Positions 13,833 to 21,954 of a stretch of 31,877 nucleotides of DNA are shown in pieces. Origin of the DNA: CAZQCI01 sp964592255 (GTDB lineage: Bacteria; UBA10199; SBBF01); NCBI GenBank assembly GCA_964592255.1, contig CAZQCI010000015.1, positions 1 through 31,877 of the forward strand. Reading direction: 5' to 3'. The first letter of the stretch is position 1. Each line of letters begins with the position of its first letter. The notes below the pieces were generated by a model. The model worked only from the letters and a program-made list of their open reading frames with translations, had not been told where the DNA came from and ran no database searches. The position numbers were made by a program, and so were the translations under genes.

Positions 13833-16532
13833 ATGTTGACTGGCAATGAAATTCGCCAAAGTTTTTTGAAGTATTTTGAAAAGAAGGGGCATGCTCACGT
13901 CGATAGTGCTTCGCTTATTCCTTTCAACGATCCGACTCTTTTTTTTACCAACGCCGGGATGGTGCCTTTCAAGGATCTTTTTACTGGGCGCGAAAAACGG
14001 AATTATATACGGGCCACTACCTCTCAAAAATGCATGCGGGTTTCTGGTAAACACAACGATCTTGAAAACGTTGGCCGCACCCCACGACACCATACTTTTT
14101 TTGAAATGCTGGGAAATTTTTCCTTCGGCGATTATTTTAAAAAAGACGCCATCCACTACGCTTGGGAATTTCTCACACAGACTATCAAAATCCCCAAAGA
14201 ATGGTTGTGGATTACGGTGTTTACTGATGACGATGAAGCCGCCGATATTTGGCACACGCAGGAAGGTGTTGCTAAAGACCGCATCATTCGCTTGGGTGAA
14301 AAAGAAAATTTTTGGGCCATGGGCGAAACGGGGCCGTGTGGGCCTTGTTCCGAAATTCACGTTGATCTCAAACAAGTTCATGGCGAAGGGGTGGCCACTG
14401 GAAACCCTGGTACTAACGACACCGATTTCATGGAAATTTGGAATTTGGTATTTATGCAATTCAACCGTGACGAGTCCGGGAAGATGAACCCACTTCCTAA
14501 ACCCTCCATCGATACCGGGATGGGGTTGGAGCGCTTGGCCGCTGTGCTCCAAAAAAAGAAATCAAATTACGACACCGATCTTTTTTCTCCACTGATCCAC
14601 GCCATCGCTAAAAACACGGGAAAAAATTATGGAGACAATCCAGAGCACGATGTCTCTATGCGTGTTTTGGCCGATCACATCCGCGCGTCGGTTTTTCTTA
14701 TCTCCGATGGAGTTCAGCCTTCCAACGAAGGGCGTGGGTATGTTTTACGTCGCATCATGAGACGTGCCATCCGCCATGGAAAAATGCTGGGGCAAAATGA
14801 GCCGTTTTTTTTCAAACTTATTCCTACTCTTGTGGACTTGATGGGAGAAGCTTATCCGGATCTCATCAAAAATCAGTCTTTTGTCTCCAAAGTCATCAAG
14901 ACAGAAGAAGAACGATTTTTAGAAACTCTTGCTCAGGGCTTGATCATGATCGAAGAAGCCATTACGAAACTCCCTCTCTTGAAACAAGAGGGGGTTGGGG
15001 GGAGTTATAGCAAGTCCCAAGTTTTTGATGGCCAGCTTGCATTTAAGCTTTACGATACTTATGGCTTTCCTCTCGATCTCACCGAACTTATTGTTTCTGA
15101 AAAAGGATTGAGTGTTGATGTTCCAACTTTTAATTCTGAAATGGAGAAACAAAAAGAACGGGCGCGGGCCAACTGGAAAGGTTCTGGTGAAGCCGCTGTT
15201 GCCGATACGTATCACCAGTTGGTGAGCCAAGGTATCCACACCACTTTTTTAGGTTACACTACTTTGGAAGCGGAATCCGAAATTGTATCTATTCTCTCCA
15301 AAGGACAGCTAGTTAAAGAAGCTAAAGAAGGACTTACAGTTGAAGTTATTGTTAAGGAAACTCCCTTTTATGGTGAGTCTGGCGGACAAGTGGGGGATAG
15401 AGGCTTTCTTGTTTCCAAAGCGGCCCAGATGCAGGTTGAAGATACACAAAAGCCACTTAATGAAATTTTTTCACATCAAGGTAAAATCATCACGGGTACA
15501 CTTAAAGTAGGTGATAAAGTTTCCCTTAAAGTCAATCCCATCCATCGTCGACCCGTGATGCTTAACCACACAGCCACTCATATTCTTCATGCGGCCCTGC
15601 GCGAAATTTTAGGGGATCATGTTAAACAAGCGGGTTCTTTGGTAGAGCCCCATCGGTTGCGTTTTGACTTTAGCCATTTCGAACCGCTTTCCCGCGAACA
15701 GATTGAAAAAATAGAACTTAAAGTCAACGAAGTGATTCAAGCCAATTATTCCGTGACCAAAGAAGAAATGACCCAAGAGCAAGCCAAGAAAAAAGGGGCG
15801 CTGGCTTTCTTCGGAGAGAAATACGGAGACAAAGTGCGAGTTGTGAGTATTGGCCCCTACAGTATGGAATTCTGCGGTGGCACTCACTTAAACGCCAGCG
15901 GCGAGATTGGCTGTTTTAAAATTATTAACGAAGCTTCTGTCGCTTCTGGTGTGCGTCGTATTGAAGCCGTTACGGGAATAGGGGCCATCAAAGAATTTCA
16001 ACATCTCAAACACACCCTCGATGAGGTGGCCGGTGTTTTTAAATCCTCTCCTGCAGACATTGTTTCTCGCGCCCAGAAGATCACCGAAGATTCCAAAAAA
16101 CTTCAAAAAGAAGTGCAAACACTTAAAACAAAAGTGGCTGGTTTGGGCTTCGGTAGTCCACCGGGCTCTACCGGTTCTACAGGCTCCAATACAGATCCAC
16201 TTTCACAAGTCCGTGAAGTCAACGGTGTAAAAGTTCTAGCACTTGAACTTGCTCTTGATGATCCTAAAGCTGTAAGAGAATTAGGCGATCAGCTTAAAAA
16301 TAAATTGGGTAGCGGTGTTCTTGTTTTAGGATCTAAGAATGAAGACAAAGTCACCCTCACCGTGATGGTGAGTAAAGATTTAACTCAAAAATATTCCGCT
16401 GGAAAAATTATCGGAGAATTAGCTCCTATTATCGGAGGTCGTGGGGGTGGACGCCCCGACATGGCTCAAGCCGGAGGTAATTTGCCTGAAAAATTAGCCG
16501 AGGCTTTAAAGGCTATCGATAAGTTGATTTGA
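13833..16532 (+). CDS. alaS: Alanyl-tRNA synthetase
   Basis: An 899-residue enzyme that charges tRNA-Ala and edits Ser/Gly misacylation. The catalytic class II domain starts MLTGNEIRQSFLKYFEKKGH and includes FFTNAGMVPFKDLF, TTSQKCMRVSGKHNDLENVG and GMGLERLA. The editing domain carries the zinc-binding H579-TAT-H583 and C681-GGT-H685 motifs. The C-terminal DHHA1-like domain ends with IIGGRGGGRPDMAQAGG, with all main parts intact. Two oddities appear. Residues about 379-393 (KLPLLKQEGVGGSYS) come from an in-frame palindromic repeat. A low-complexity Pro/Gly/Ser/Thr linker (SPPGSTGSTGSNTD) lies at about residues 772-785. The ATG is preceded by GGGGGA. The gene follows recA by 252 bp, on the same strand. 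Confidence 0.98.
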   Translation: MLTGNEIRQSFLKYFEKKGHAHVDSASLIPFNDPTLFFTNAGMVPFKDLFTGREKRNYIRATTSQKCMRVSGKHNDLENVGRTPRHHTFFEMLGNFSFGDYFKKDAIHYAWEFLTQTIKIPKEWLWITVFTDDDEAADIWHTQEGVAKDRIIRLGEKENFWAMGETGPCGPCSEIHVDLKQVHGEGVATGNPGTNDTDFMEIWNLVFMQFNRDESGKMNPLPKPSIDTGMGLERLAAVLQKKKSNYDTDLFSPLIHAIAKNTGKNYGDNPEHDVSMRVLADHIRASVFLISDGVQPSNEGRGYVLRRIMRRAIRHGKMLGQNEPFFFKLIPTLVDLMGEAYPDLIKNQSFVSKVIKTEEERFLETLAQGLIMIEEAITKLPLLKQEGVGGSYSKSQVFDGQLAFKLYDTYGFPLDLTELIVSEKGLSVDVPTFNSEMEKQKERARANWKGSGEAAVADTYHQLVSQGIHTTFLGYTTLEAESEIVSILSKGQLVKEAKEGLTVEVIVKETPFYGESGGQVGDRGFLVSKAAQMQVEDTQKPLNEIFSHQGKIITGTLKVGDKVSLKVNPIHRRPVMLNHTATHILHAALREILGDHVKQAGSLVEPHRLRFDFSHFEPLSREQIEKIELKVNEVIQANYSVTKEEMTQEQAKKKGALAFFGEKYGDKVRVVSIGPYSMEFCGGTHLNASGEIGCFKIINEASVASGVRRIEAVTGIGAIKEFQHLKHTLDEVAGVFKSSPADIVSRAQKITEDSKKLQKEVQTLKTKVAGLGFGSPPGSTGSTGSNTDPLSQVREVNGVKVLALELALDDPKAVRELGDQLKNKLGSGVLVLGSKNEDKVTLTVMVSKDLTQKYSAGKIIGELAPIIGGRGGGRPDMAQAGGNLPEKLAEALKAIDKLI
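14967..15008 (+). repeat. Palindromic element inserted in frame within alaS
   Basis: Within alaS, a GC-rich imperfect palindrome (CTCCCTCTCTTG...CAAGAGGGGG then TTGGGGGGAGTT) encodes LPLLKQEGVGGS plus flanking residues. Its 3' half, 14986-15008, matches 22 of 23 positions of the reverse complement of 26008-26030 at the end of glyQS. Family alignment recalled from the E. coli enzyme suggests this part of AlaRS is about 13 residues longer here, equal to one element of about 39 bp. It is translated without breaking the frame. Confidence 0.75.
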
Positions 16533-16638
16533 TTGTAGAGAATGCCTGCCTCTTTTTCCCTTTTCTTGCCAAAAAGTCTTTTTTTTGTTACCAACAAATA
16601 CTCTTAAGGAGTTTTGACAAAAATTTAAGGAGATCACT

Positions 16639-17202
16639 ATGAAGAAATTAATGGCTTTATCGTTTTGTGTTGTGTTGTTGGGTATTGGAAAAATGGTTTA
16701 TGCTCAATCAGCTTGTGGCGGTATGATTGAGTATGTTGCCGATTGTTCCGGCAATAGTCGGAAGTGGAGTATTAGTTGCTGCCCCAAAGGGACTACTCCT
16801 AAAGGAACCGCTTATAGTAAAATTAAAGGAAAAGACGATGTCGATGCCATAGCGATGATGTGCGAGCGAGATAATGGAGAAACTTTTTGGGTGACCTCCG
16901 ATGATTTTCAAAGACAACCCAAAAAATTGGAATGCCAATCGGGTGAAGTCATGGTTGGTATTTACTCTAAAGACGAAATGGGACACGATGGACGTTCCGA
17001 TAAGCTTGATGGCTTAACTCCTATTTGTCTTAAACAAGGAGGTGGTAGTACTTACCGCGTGGCCAATCGTGATATTCAAGGAGGTCGTGAAGGCCGTGAG
17101 CAAACCATTTCTCCCCCAAGAAAAATTGTTGGCTTGGCTTACAAAGCGAAGGAAAAAGGAAGCAGTGACCAAACCGACTGCGTAACTATTATTACCAAGT
17201 AA
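16639..17202 (+). CDS. Secreted Cys-containing protein of unknown function
   Basis: A 187-residue protein with a strong signal peptide (MKKLMALSFCVVLLG, cleavage after VYAQ/SA near residue 23), so it should be periplasmic or secreted. The mature part has about eight Cys, including CGG near its start, ADCSGNS, ISCCPKG, MMCERDNGE and KLECQSGE, which suggests several disulfides. The middle is rich in Gly, Asp and Lys; the end is TDCVTIITK. No family was recognised. The ATG has a good ribosome binding site (TTTAAGGAGATCACT). The upstream region repeats TTAAGGAG 21 bases earlier, and TTGACA occurs between the copies. An intrinsic terminator follows 24 bases after the stop, so it is probably a single-gene transcript. 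Confidence 0.7.
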   Translation: MKKLMALSFCVVLLGIGKMVYAQSACGGMIEYVADCSGNSRKWSISCCPKGTTPKGTAYSKIKGKDDVDAIAMMCERDNGETFWVTSDDFQRQPKKLECQSGEVMVGIYSKDEMGHDGRSDKLDGLTPICLKQGGGSTYRVANRDIQGGREGREQTISPPRKIVGLAYKAKEKGSSDQTDCVTIITK

Positions 17203-17225
17203 TTTTTGAAACGGTTTTCATTTTA

Positions 17226-17262
17226 ATCCCGTCCTTTCGTTTGAGAGGACGGGATTTTTTTT
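17226..17262 (+). terminator. Intrinsic terminator after the secreted-protein gene
   Basis: A perfect 10-bp stem (ATCCCGTCCT / AGGACGGGAT) with a 10-base loop is followed by an uninterrupted T-run to 17262. It ends one base before the ATG of the HAD-hydrolase gene, so that gene's ribosome binding region lies inside the terminator. Confidence 0.92.
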
Positions 17263-17263
17263 C

Positions 17264-17920
17264 ATGTCCACTGTTGCTTTTTTTGATGTTGATTACACCC
17301 TTGTGGACGGCAATACCGGATTTTACACATCCTTACGCTTAATACAGCATCGTGTACTTAAAAAAAGACGGCTTCTTCAATCTTTATATTACTTGATCCG
17401 GGCGCGCGCTACGGAAGAGGAAATTAAAAAAATCTACCAAATTGCCATTGATGATATGCAAGGCAAAACTAAAGATTATATTTTTGGTATTGGCCGCGAA
17501 TGTTTTGAAAAAGATGTGAAACAACGAATTTTTCCTCAAGCTCTTGATATTATCCGTAAGCATCAAGCTCAAGGGGACAAAGTAGTTCTTATCTCTTCTG
17601 GTCCAACGATGACCTTGGAGGCTTTAAAAAATTATCTTCAAGCCGATGCGGCCTATTCCATTGGCCCCGTCATTGAAAATCATGTTCTTACCAATGAAAT
17701 ACCTTCCCCCCTTTGTCATGCTGAAGGCAAAGTGTATTATGCCAAGCTTTATTGCGCTGCCTCCGGATTAAAACTAGAAGATAGCATTTTTTACAGTGAT
17801 CATTATTCCGACCTTCCCTTGTTTGAAGTGGTGGCTCGTCCTGTTGTTGTTAATCCTAAAAGAAAGATGAAGAAAATAGCTCTACAAAAAGGGTGGGAAA
17901 TTTTGAAATTTAAAAGGTGA
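17264..17920 (+). CDS. HAD-IB family phosphatase (SerB-like)
   Basis: A 218-residue haloacid dehalogenase superfamily hydrolase of subfamily IB, the group of phosphoserine phosphatase-like enzymes. Motif I is FFDVDYTLVDG (nucleophile D8, acid/base D10). Motif II is the KVVLISSGPT strand. The motif III Lys is in HAEGKVYYAK, and motif IV is YSDHYSDLPLFE, so all four catalytic motifs are present. The helical cap lies between about residues 20 and 85. The substrate is uncertain; members act on phosphoserine, phospholipid head groups and others. The start must be close to this ATG because motif I begins at residue 6. The ATG directly follows a terminator T-run, and no ribosome binding site is visible, so translation may depend on a leaderless or internally started transcript. 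Confidence 0.88.
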   Translation: MSTVAFFDVDYTLVDGNTGFYTSLRLIQHRVLKKRRLLQSLYYLIRARATEEEIKKIYQIAIDDMQGKTKDYIFGIGRECFEKDVKQRIFPQALDIIRKHQAQGDKVVLISSGPTMTLEALKNYLQADAAYSIGPVIENHVLTNEIPSPLCHAEGKVYYAKLYCAASGLKLEDSIFYSDHYSDLPLFEVVARPVVVNPKRKMKKIALQKGWEILKFKR

Positions 17921-17927
17921 TGGAATT

Positions 17928-18104
17928 TTAAAATCCTGAATCTCTAAGTTTTTCCTGCATTTTTTTGGCTTCCGGAGGAGTGATGTCGTCTAAAGACTTT
18001 ATTAAGTTTTCAAGGTAATTCAGTTTTTCTTCAGATGTTAAGTTCATGAAAAATTGGATGTCTGTTAAGTCAAATTCCTCAGTAAGTGGTTTTTTATTTT
18101 CCAT
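17928..18104 (-). CDS. Small acidic protein (58 aa) downstream of nucleotidyltransferase fragment
   Basis: A 58-codon reading frame, MENKKPLTEEFDLTDIQ through EKLRDSGF, rich in Glu, Lys, Leu and Asp, and probably helical. The ATG has a good ribosome binding site (CAGGAGTTAAGGA). The gene overlaps the preceding nucleotidyltransferase fragment by 11 bases in another frame, the layout of a translationally coupled pair. No family was recognised. Intact relatives of the upstream fragment often sit beside a small partner gene, so this may be the surviving partner. Confidence 0.6.
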   Translation of the reverse strand: MENKKPLTEEFDLTDIQFFMNLTSEEKLNYLENLIKSLDDITPPEAKKMQEKLRDSGF

Positions 18105-18294
18105 TCCTTAACTCCTGAATTTTTCTCAAAGCTAGAATGTCGTTTAAATCCCGACCTCTTCCGGCCTTTTGTTTAAGATTGATGAGATCTTGAATATCAA
18201 CAACCCTAATTTCAAAATTTTTTACCTGCAAGACTTGTGTATTTTTGAGTAATGATTCCACAGATTCACTACCTTCTATTTTGACATCAATAAA
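18094..18294 (-). pseudogene. C-terminal remnant of a nucleotidyltransferase-like (AbiEii/DUF6036-type) gene
   Basis: The minus strand encodes 66 residues between an in-frame TAA at 18295-18297 and a stop at 18094. They include the block FEIRVVDIQDLINLKQKAG then RGRDLNDILALRKIQEL. This is the C-terminal signature of small nucleotidyltransferases related to the AbiEii/DUF6036 group used in toxin-antitoxin and abortive-infection pairs. The N-terminal catalytic region (GS-x-DxD type) is missing: the coding similarity stops about 10 bases from the ygfZ stop codon. There is no plausible start with a ribosome binding site. It is judged to be a truncated gene. Confidence 0.6.
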
Positions 18295-18306
18295 TTAGAA
18301 CATGTT

Positions 18307-19209
18307 TTAGTTTATTTGACAAATAATCCTCGCTTCTCTTTTTTTATCCCCCACGAAAAAAATACGACCGGCTTCGTTGGCAGTATAGGGGATGTAGCCT
18401 AGGGCAAGGTAGGAGTCTTGTTGAGACGAAAAGATAGAAGAGGTTACTTGGCCTATTTCTTTTTCGGCTTGCGGAGTATCATAAATTTTATCCCCGGCAT
18501 TTAGGCTTTCTTTTGTTTCAAATTGAACCAAAATTTTGTTTACATGCCCGCGATATTGCAAGCGGGCTACAATCTCCTGGCCGAGATAACAGCCTTTGGT
18601 AAAATTTAAAGCCTGTTCCAAATGGGCTTCCTGTGGAAAATTGGTTTCGTCAAAATCAATTCCATATTCCGGAATATTTTTTTCCAAACGGATTATTTTT
18701 ATCAAATCTTTATTCAACAGAATTTTTTTTTGACTCTGGCATGTCTGCTGGAAAATTTCTTTTTGATTGATGGGAATAAAATAATCAAATCCGTTGATTC
18801 CAAGGCGGTTGGATGGGAATCTTTTCCATTCATTTTGATTTTCAGGCATGACAGATGAAGAGGGAAGGGTATGAAACAAAATCCATTCTTGAGTTATTTC
18901 TTTGAGAGTAACACGTGATAGCGGAGCAAGTTTAGAGAGATGCTCTATCACTTTCGGGACCAAATCGGGACGGATCATCATGAAAAAATCGTTGTTCCAG
19001 CGTGCCACATACAAGTCCGCTATAATCTTTCCTTTTTGAGTGAGGAAAAGATTATAATTTTCTTCCCCGGTTTTTAAATTTTTAATGTCGTTGGTCAATT
19101 GACCGTGTAGGAATGTTGCTGCCTTTTCACCTAAAACGGCATAGAGGTGGCAGGGTACTTCAAAGAAACCACCGTTAAGCCTAAATTTTTCATCATCAGA
19201 GTCAGGCAT
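18307..19209 (-). CDS. ygfZ: YgfZ/GcvT-like folate-binding protein
   Basis: A 300-residue folate-dependent protein of the YgfZ family, which supports maintenance or assembly of some iron-sulfur enzymes, including the tRNA thiomethyltransferase MiaB. The diagnostic motif K205-G-C207-YLGQE-I is present with its conserved Cys, followed by ARLQYRGHVNK. The N-terminal part (LGEKAATFLHGQLTNDIKNL, then NLFLTQKGKIIADLYV) is typical, including the TQKGK segment. Length agrees with the family. The start ATG matches the family N-terminus but lacks a strong ribosome binding site. The divergent neighbour is a small membrane-protein gene. The truncated nucleotidyltransferase lies just downstream. Confidence 0.92.
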   Translation of the reverse strand: MPDSDDEKFRLNGGFFEVPCHLYAVLGEKAATFLHGQLTNDIKNLKTGEENYNLFLTQKGKIIADLYVARWNNDFFMMIRPDLVPKVIEHLSKLAPLSRVTLKEITQEWILFHTLPSSSVMPENQNEWKRFPSNRLGINGFDYFIPINQKEIFQQTCQSQKKILLNKDLIKIIRLEKNIPEYGIDFDETNFPQEAHLEQALNFTKGCYLGQEIVARLQYRGHVNKILVQFETKESLNAGDKIYDTPQAEKEIGQVTSSIFSSQQDSYLALGYIPYTANEAGRIFFVGDKKREARIICQIN

Positions 19210-19274
19210 GAGGTTTTTTCTATCCTTGTTCTTTCTTGTCTTCCAGAAAAGATTTTGATAAAAAACATTTCCCT

Positions 19275-19541
19275 ATGAAACAATACAAAATCAGCCTTGT
19301 TAAAGTTACCGGCTTGTTAGTGTTGGCCCGGCGTTCGTCAGTTCAATATACAGGAACTGTAGAACAATTAAAGAAAGCCTATCAAGATGTTTTGTTGCAC
19401 AATCTTCTTTTTGGTTGGTGGGGGATTATTTCTTTCTTTTGGACCATCATGGCTTTGATTAAAAATAACAAAATGATGCAAAGCCTGCATAATTTGTCCC
19501 AACACGACGGGCCCACTGGGCTCCCTGGAGGACATTCTTAA
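19275..19541 (+). CDS. Small membrane protein with FGWWG motif
   Basis: An 88-residue protein (MKQYKISLVKVTGLLVLARR) with one clear hydrophobic segment around residues 45-65. It contains the conserved-looking block YTGTVEQLKKAY...HNLLFGWWGIISFFW. Small proteins with a similar YTG...LLFGWWG pattern recur in bacteria, but no function is known to me. The ATG at 19275 was preferred to an upstream TTG at 19236 because TTG would add a charged, unlikely leader. The ribosome binding site is weak in both cases. It precedes the transglycosylase-like lipoprotein gene by 17 bases and may share its transcript. Confidence 0.6.
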   Translation: MKQYKISLVKVTGLLVLARRSSVQYTGTVEQLKKAYQDVLLHNLLFGWWGIISFFWTIMALIKNNKMMQSLHNLSQHDGPTGLPGGHS

Positions 19542-19558
19542 CCGGTTTCATTTTAAAA

Positions 19559-20797
19559 ATGCATAAAATCTACGGCCTGATCCTAGTTTTTCTTTTTTTT
19601 GCCGGATGTAGTCTTCCTTATCTTGACTTAGGACTAGGTGGGGACAGTGATAGTGATGGTGACGGTGTAAGCCAAGTCGGTGGTGATCCTTCCGCTGGGG
19701 CGAGTGCTATTTATCATTCCGCAGATTTAAGTGATTTATGTGTTGATCATGACGAATGTTTACCGTCCTATAGTGAGTTGTCTTCCGATTTCATCAATAT
19801 CACCCATCAAGAACCTCTTTCCGAAGACATTTGTAATTTTGATTATAACCCCAATGCTGTATCCACTTTTGTTCTCAATCGAGTCAACGGTAACGTCAAT
19901 GGTTTAGAGCTTCTTTTGTCCAAGCAAGATTTGTTTTTTATCGCGTGGGTATCCCTAAGGATGAAAATCAATCCGTATTTTCTATTAGGGGTCTTGTCCC
20001 AAGAATCTGCCGGTAATTGTGCTGCGGTTTCATCGGCTCATGGTGAAGGGTGTTTCCAAATCACCAATACTTTTGGTCGGGCGCAATTGGATGATAGTTA
20101 TCCCGACCGAGTACAAGATTGGAATTGGTCAAGCCGATCTAGCACTTATTATCCGGATTCTCTTTTTGAAGATCCCACTGATTATTTTGGAGAAACACCC
20201 GGATCTGATCAGTTTCGTCTAACAACAGATCCTACTGCCGATGAAATTGACAGTGAGGATGTGTCCAGTATTGTTAATTTTCCTTTTGGAGCCATTGCTT
20301 CCGGACTTTATTTTAAATGGCAGGAATATCTTTTGTATCATTCTTATACCGAGCTGAGTGATACGGCTTCTGATCTTTTTCAAACCGATGATGGCAAGGC
20401 TTCCTGGCAGGCGGCTGCCTATAATGGCGGAGCTTATGGTGCCACTAATGCCTTAGAAACTGCCGGATCGGATTTTTTGGATGAGATGAGCAGCGAAACC
20501 CAAGACTATGCTGCCGCAGTTGTGGACTACTGCAAAAGTTATCAAGCCGGCAGTTTAAATTATTCGGCCAATTACAGTGAAGCCGATATCGACTCCCTCA
20601 TCGATCTTTTATCTTATACTTATCCCGATGACGCTGACATTGATTGGGATGATGTGAAAGACGATGTCCATCAGGTTTTCTTTGATGATGGCACAGACGT
20701 TTTGACTTTTGTGGATGATATTAAGGCCGTGATTTACGTGATTTCCACCCACGTGCCCGAACTAGCCCCCGAATGGCCGGAAGAAAGCTCTATTTAA
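19559..20797 (+). CDS. Lipoprotein with lytic-transglycosylase-like (SLT) domain
   Basis: A 412-residue lipoprotein. The signal peptide ends in the lipobox FFAG-C17, so the mature protein should be attached to a membrane on the periplasmic side. An Asp/Ser/Gly-rich linker (GGDSDSDGDGVS) follows. The SLT-like region spans about residues 135-310. NPYFLLGVLSQESAGNC contains the presumed catalytic Glu149, then GEGCFQITNTFG, and the typical AAYNGGAYGA comes later. Transglycosylases cleave peptidoglycan to form 1,6-anhydro ends. The acidic C-terminal 90 residues are of unknown role. Spacing between the motif blocks is longer than in classic Slt, with a Tyr/Ser/Asp-rich insert between them. Its stop overlaps the stop of the convergent beta-propeller gene by 4 bases. 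Confidence 0.8.
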   Translation: MHKIYGLILVFLFFAGCSLPYLDLGLGGDSDSDGDGVSQVGGDPSAGASAIYHSADLSDLCVDHDECLPSYSELSSDFINITHQEPLSEDICNFDYNPNAVSTFVLNRVNGNVNGLELLLSKQDLFFIAWVSLRMKINPYFLLGVLSQESAGNCAAVSSAHGEGCFQITNTFGRAQLDDSYPDRVQDWNWSSRSSTYYPDSLFEDPTDYFGETPGSDQFRLTTDPTADEIDSEDVSSIVNFPFGAIASGLYFKWQEYLLYHSYTELSDTASDLFQTDDGKASWQAAAYNGGAYGATNALETAGSDFLDEMSSETQDYAAAVVDYCKSYQAGSLNYSANYSEADIDSLIDLLSYTYPDDADIDWDDVKDDVHQVFFDDGTDVLTFVDDIKAVIYVISTHVPELAPEWPEESSI

Positions 20798-21948
20798 AAT
20801 ACGGCTCTAATCTGTGTGCTGCCCACTTCATTGAAAAGAACATCCCCTGTTCCTACCGCTACAACAAAAACGGTGTTGCCTGTGCCATCGTCATTCAATA
20901 GAACGGCCATGTCTTGAAGCAAGGTGGGTGTGGTGTCGTGTGTGGTGGAAACAAAAGAACTTAAGTCAGATTCGATGGTGAGAATTTCTACATTGCCATC
21001 CGCTTGAGGAGCGTAACCGTAGACTATTCCATCTGCATCTTTTGCCAAAAAGACTTCTCCAACAACACTGGTAATACCGACGGTGGAATCAATTTGTCCA
21101 TCATTGACGGAGTTATCACCGGCTGCAATAGCTGTGGAATCCGCAAAAGTACCCGTATCTACTGTGCGTACCAAAACAACTTGAGCATTTGATTGCTTGG
21201 CTAATAACACAGTGCCATTAGAATTTGAAAGGGCAGCGATACCATCGGTGGGGATGTCTACGTCGATGGTTGTTGTTGAGAAGTCATCCGTATTCATCAC
21301 CGTAATAACTTGATCGCTATCTGTTGAAGTGGAATTGGCAATGTAGAGTCGATTGCTATCCAGGCTCATAGTATTGGGAGAGCCAGCGATAGTAATATTA
21401 GCATTAGCGGTTGTACCATCGTCGGTATTAAAACTAGCCAAGAATCCTTTGGTGGTATTAGTGACATACAAACGGGCGTTGGTGGTGTCGACCATTAAAT
21501 CACCCAAAGAATCAGCGGTATCATCAGTGGCTCCATCATTGTCACTAACGATTAATGGAGACAAAGAACTTACAGTCAAACTACTTCCATCATAATCCAA
21601 GACCAAAATGCGATTAGTGACGGCATTGCCATCATCATCCTCTTGCGAGCCGGTGATGAAAAGGCGTGAAGTACTGCCGCTGTTGATAACAACCATGTGT
21701 GTGGGAGTGAGAGGCAATAAATCATAAATATCTTCATTTCTGGATTTATTGACTACGGGTTGATCACCAATGCCATCACGTGTTGAAGCGGTTGCAATAA
21801 AAAGCCGACGTTCTTTTTCCATAATGAAGAGGCGGTCATTGGTAGAATCAACGGCAATGACTTGAGGTTGACGAAATGGATTAACACTGCCATCAGAACC
21901 GCAGGCCGATAGAAGAAAAAGAGGCAAGAGAAGAATAAATTTTTTCAT
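20794..21948 (-). CDS. Beta-propeller-like lipoprotein
   Basis: A 384-residue lipoprotein with signal peptide MKKFILLLPLFLLSA and lipobox LSA-C16. The mature protein is rich in Asp, Thr and Ser, with repeated short strand pairs: IAVDSTNDRLFIME, MVVINSGSTSRLFITG, LMVDTTNARLYVTN and MSLDSNRLYIANS. These have the rhythm of YVTN/NHL-type beta-propeller blades. No catalytic motif was seen, so the role is probably binding or structural at the envelope. It starts 6 bases after the stop of the related lipoprotein gene upstream, so the two form an operon and are probably paralogues. Function unknown. Confidence 0.75.
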   Translation of the reverse strand: MKKFILLLPLFLLSACGSDGSVNPFRQPQVIAVDSTNDRLFIMEKERRLFIATASTRDGIGDQPVVNKSRNEDIYDLLPLTPTHMVVINSGSTSRLFITGSQEDDDGNAVTNRILVLDYDGSSLTVSSLSPLIVSDNDGATDDTADSLGDLMVDTTNARLYVTNTTKGFLASFNTDDGTTANANITIAGSPNTMSLDSNRLYIANSTSTDSDQVITVMNTDDFSTTTIDVDIPTDGIAALSNSNGTVLLAKQSNAQVVLVRTVDTGTFADSTAIAAGDNSVNDGQIDSTVGITSVVGEVFLAKDADGIVYGYAPQADGNVEILTIESDLSSFVSTTHDTTPTLLQDMAVLLNDDGTGNTVFVVAVGTGDVLFNEVGSTQIRAVF

Positions 21949-21954
21949 AATTTT

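Noticed and set aside
13601..13849. An 82-codon plus-strand frame between recA and alaS
   Set aside because: It is Pro/His-rich with no family resemblance, overlaps the alaS start and has no ribosome binding site. The region looks non-coding or like an insertion remnant.
13788..14552. A 254-codon minus-strand frame opposite the start of alaS
   Set aside because: It is antisense to a well-supported alaS and its composition mirrors the alaS codons; judged a shadow frame.
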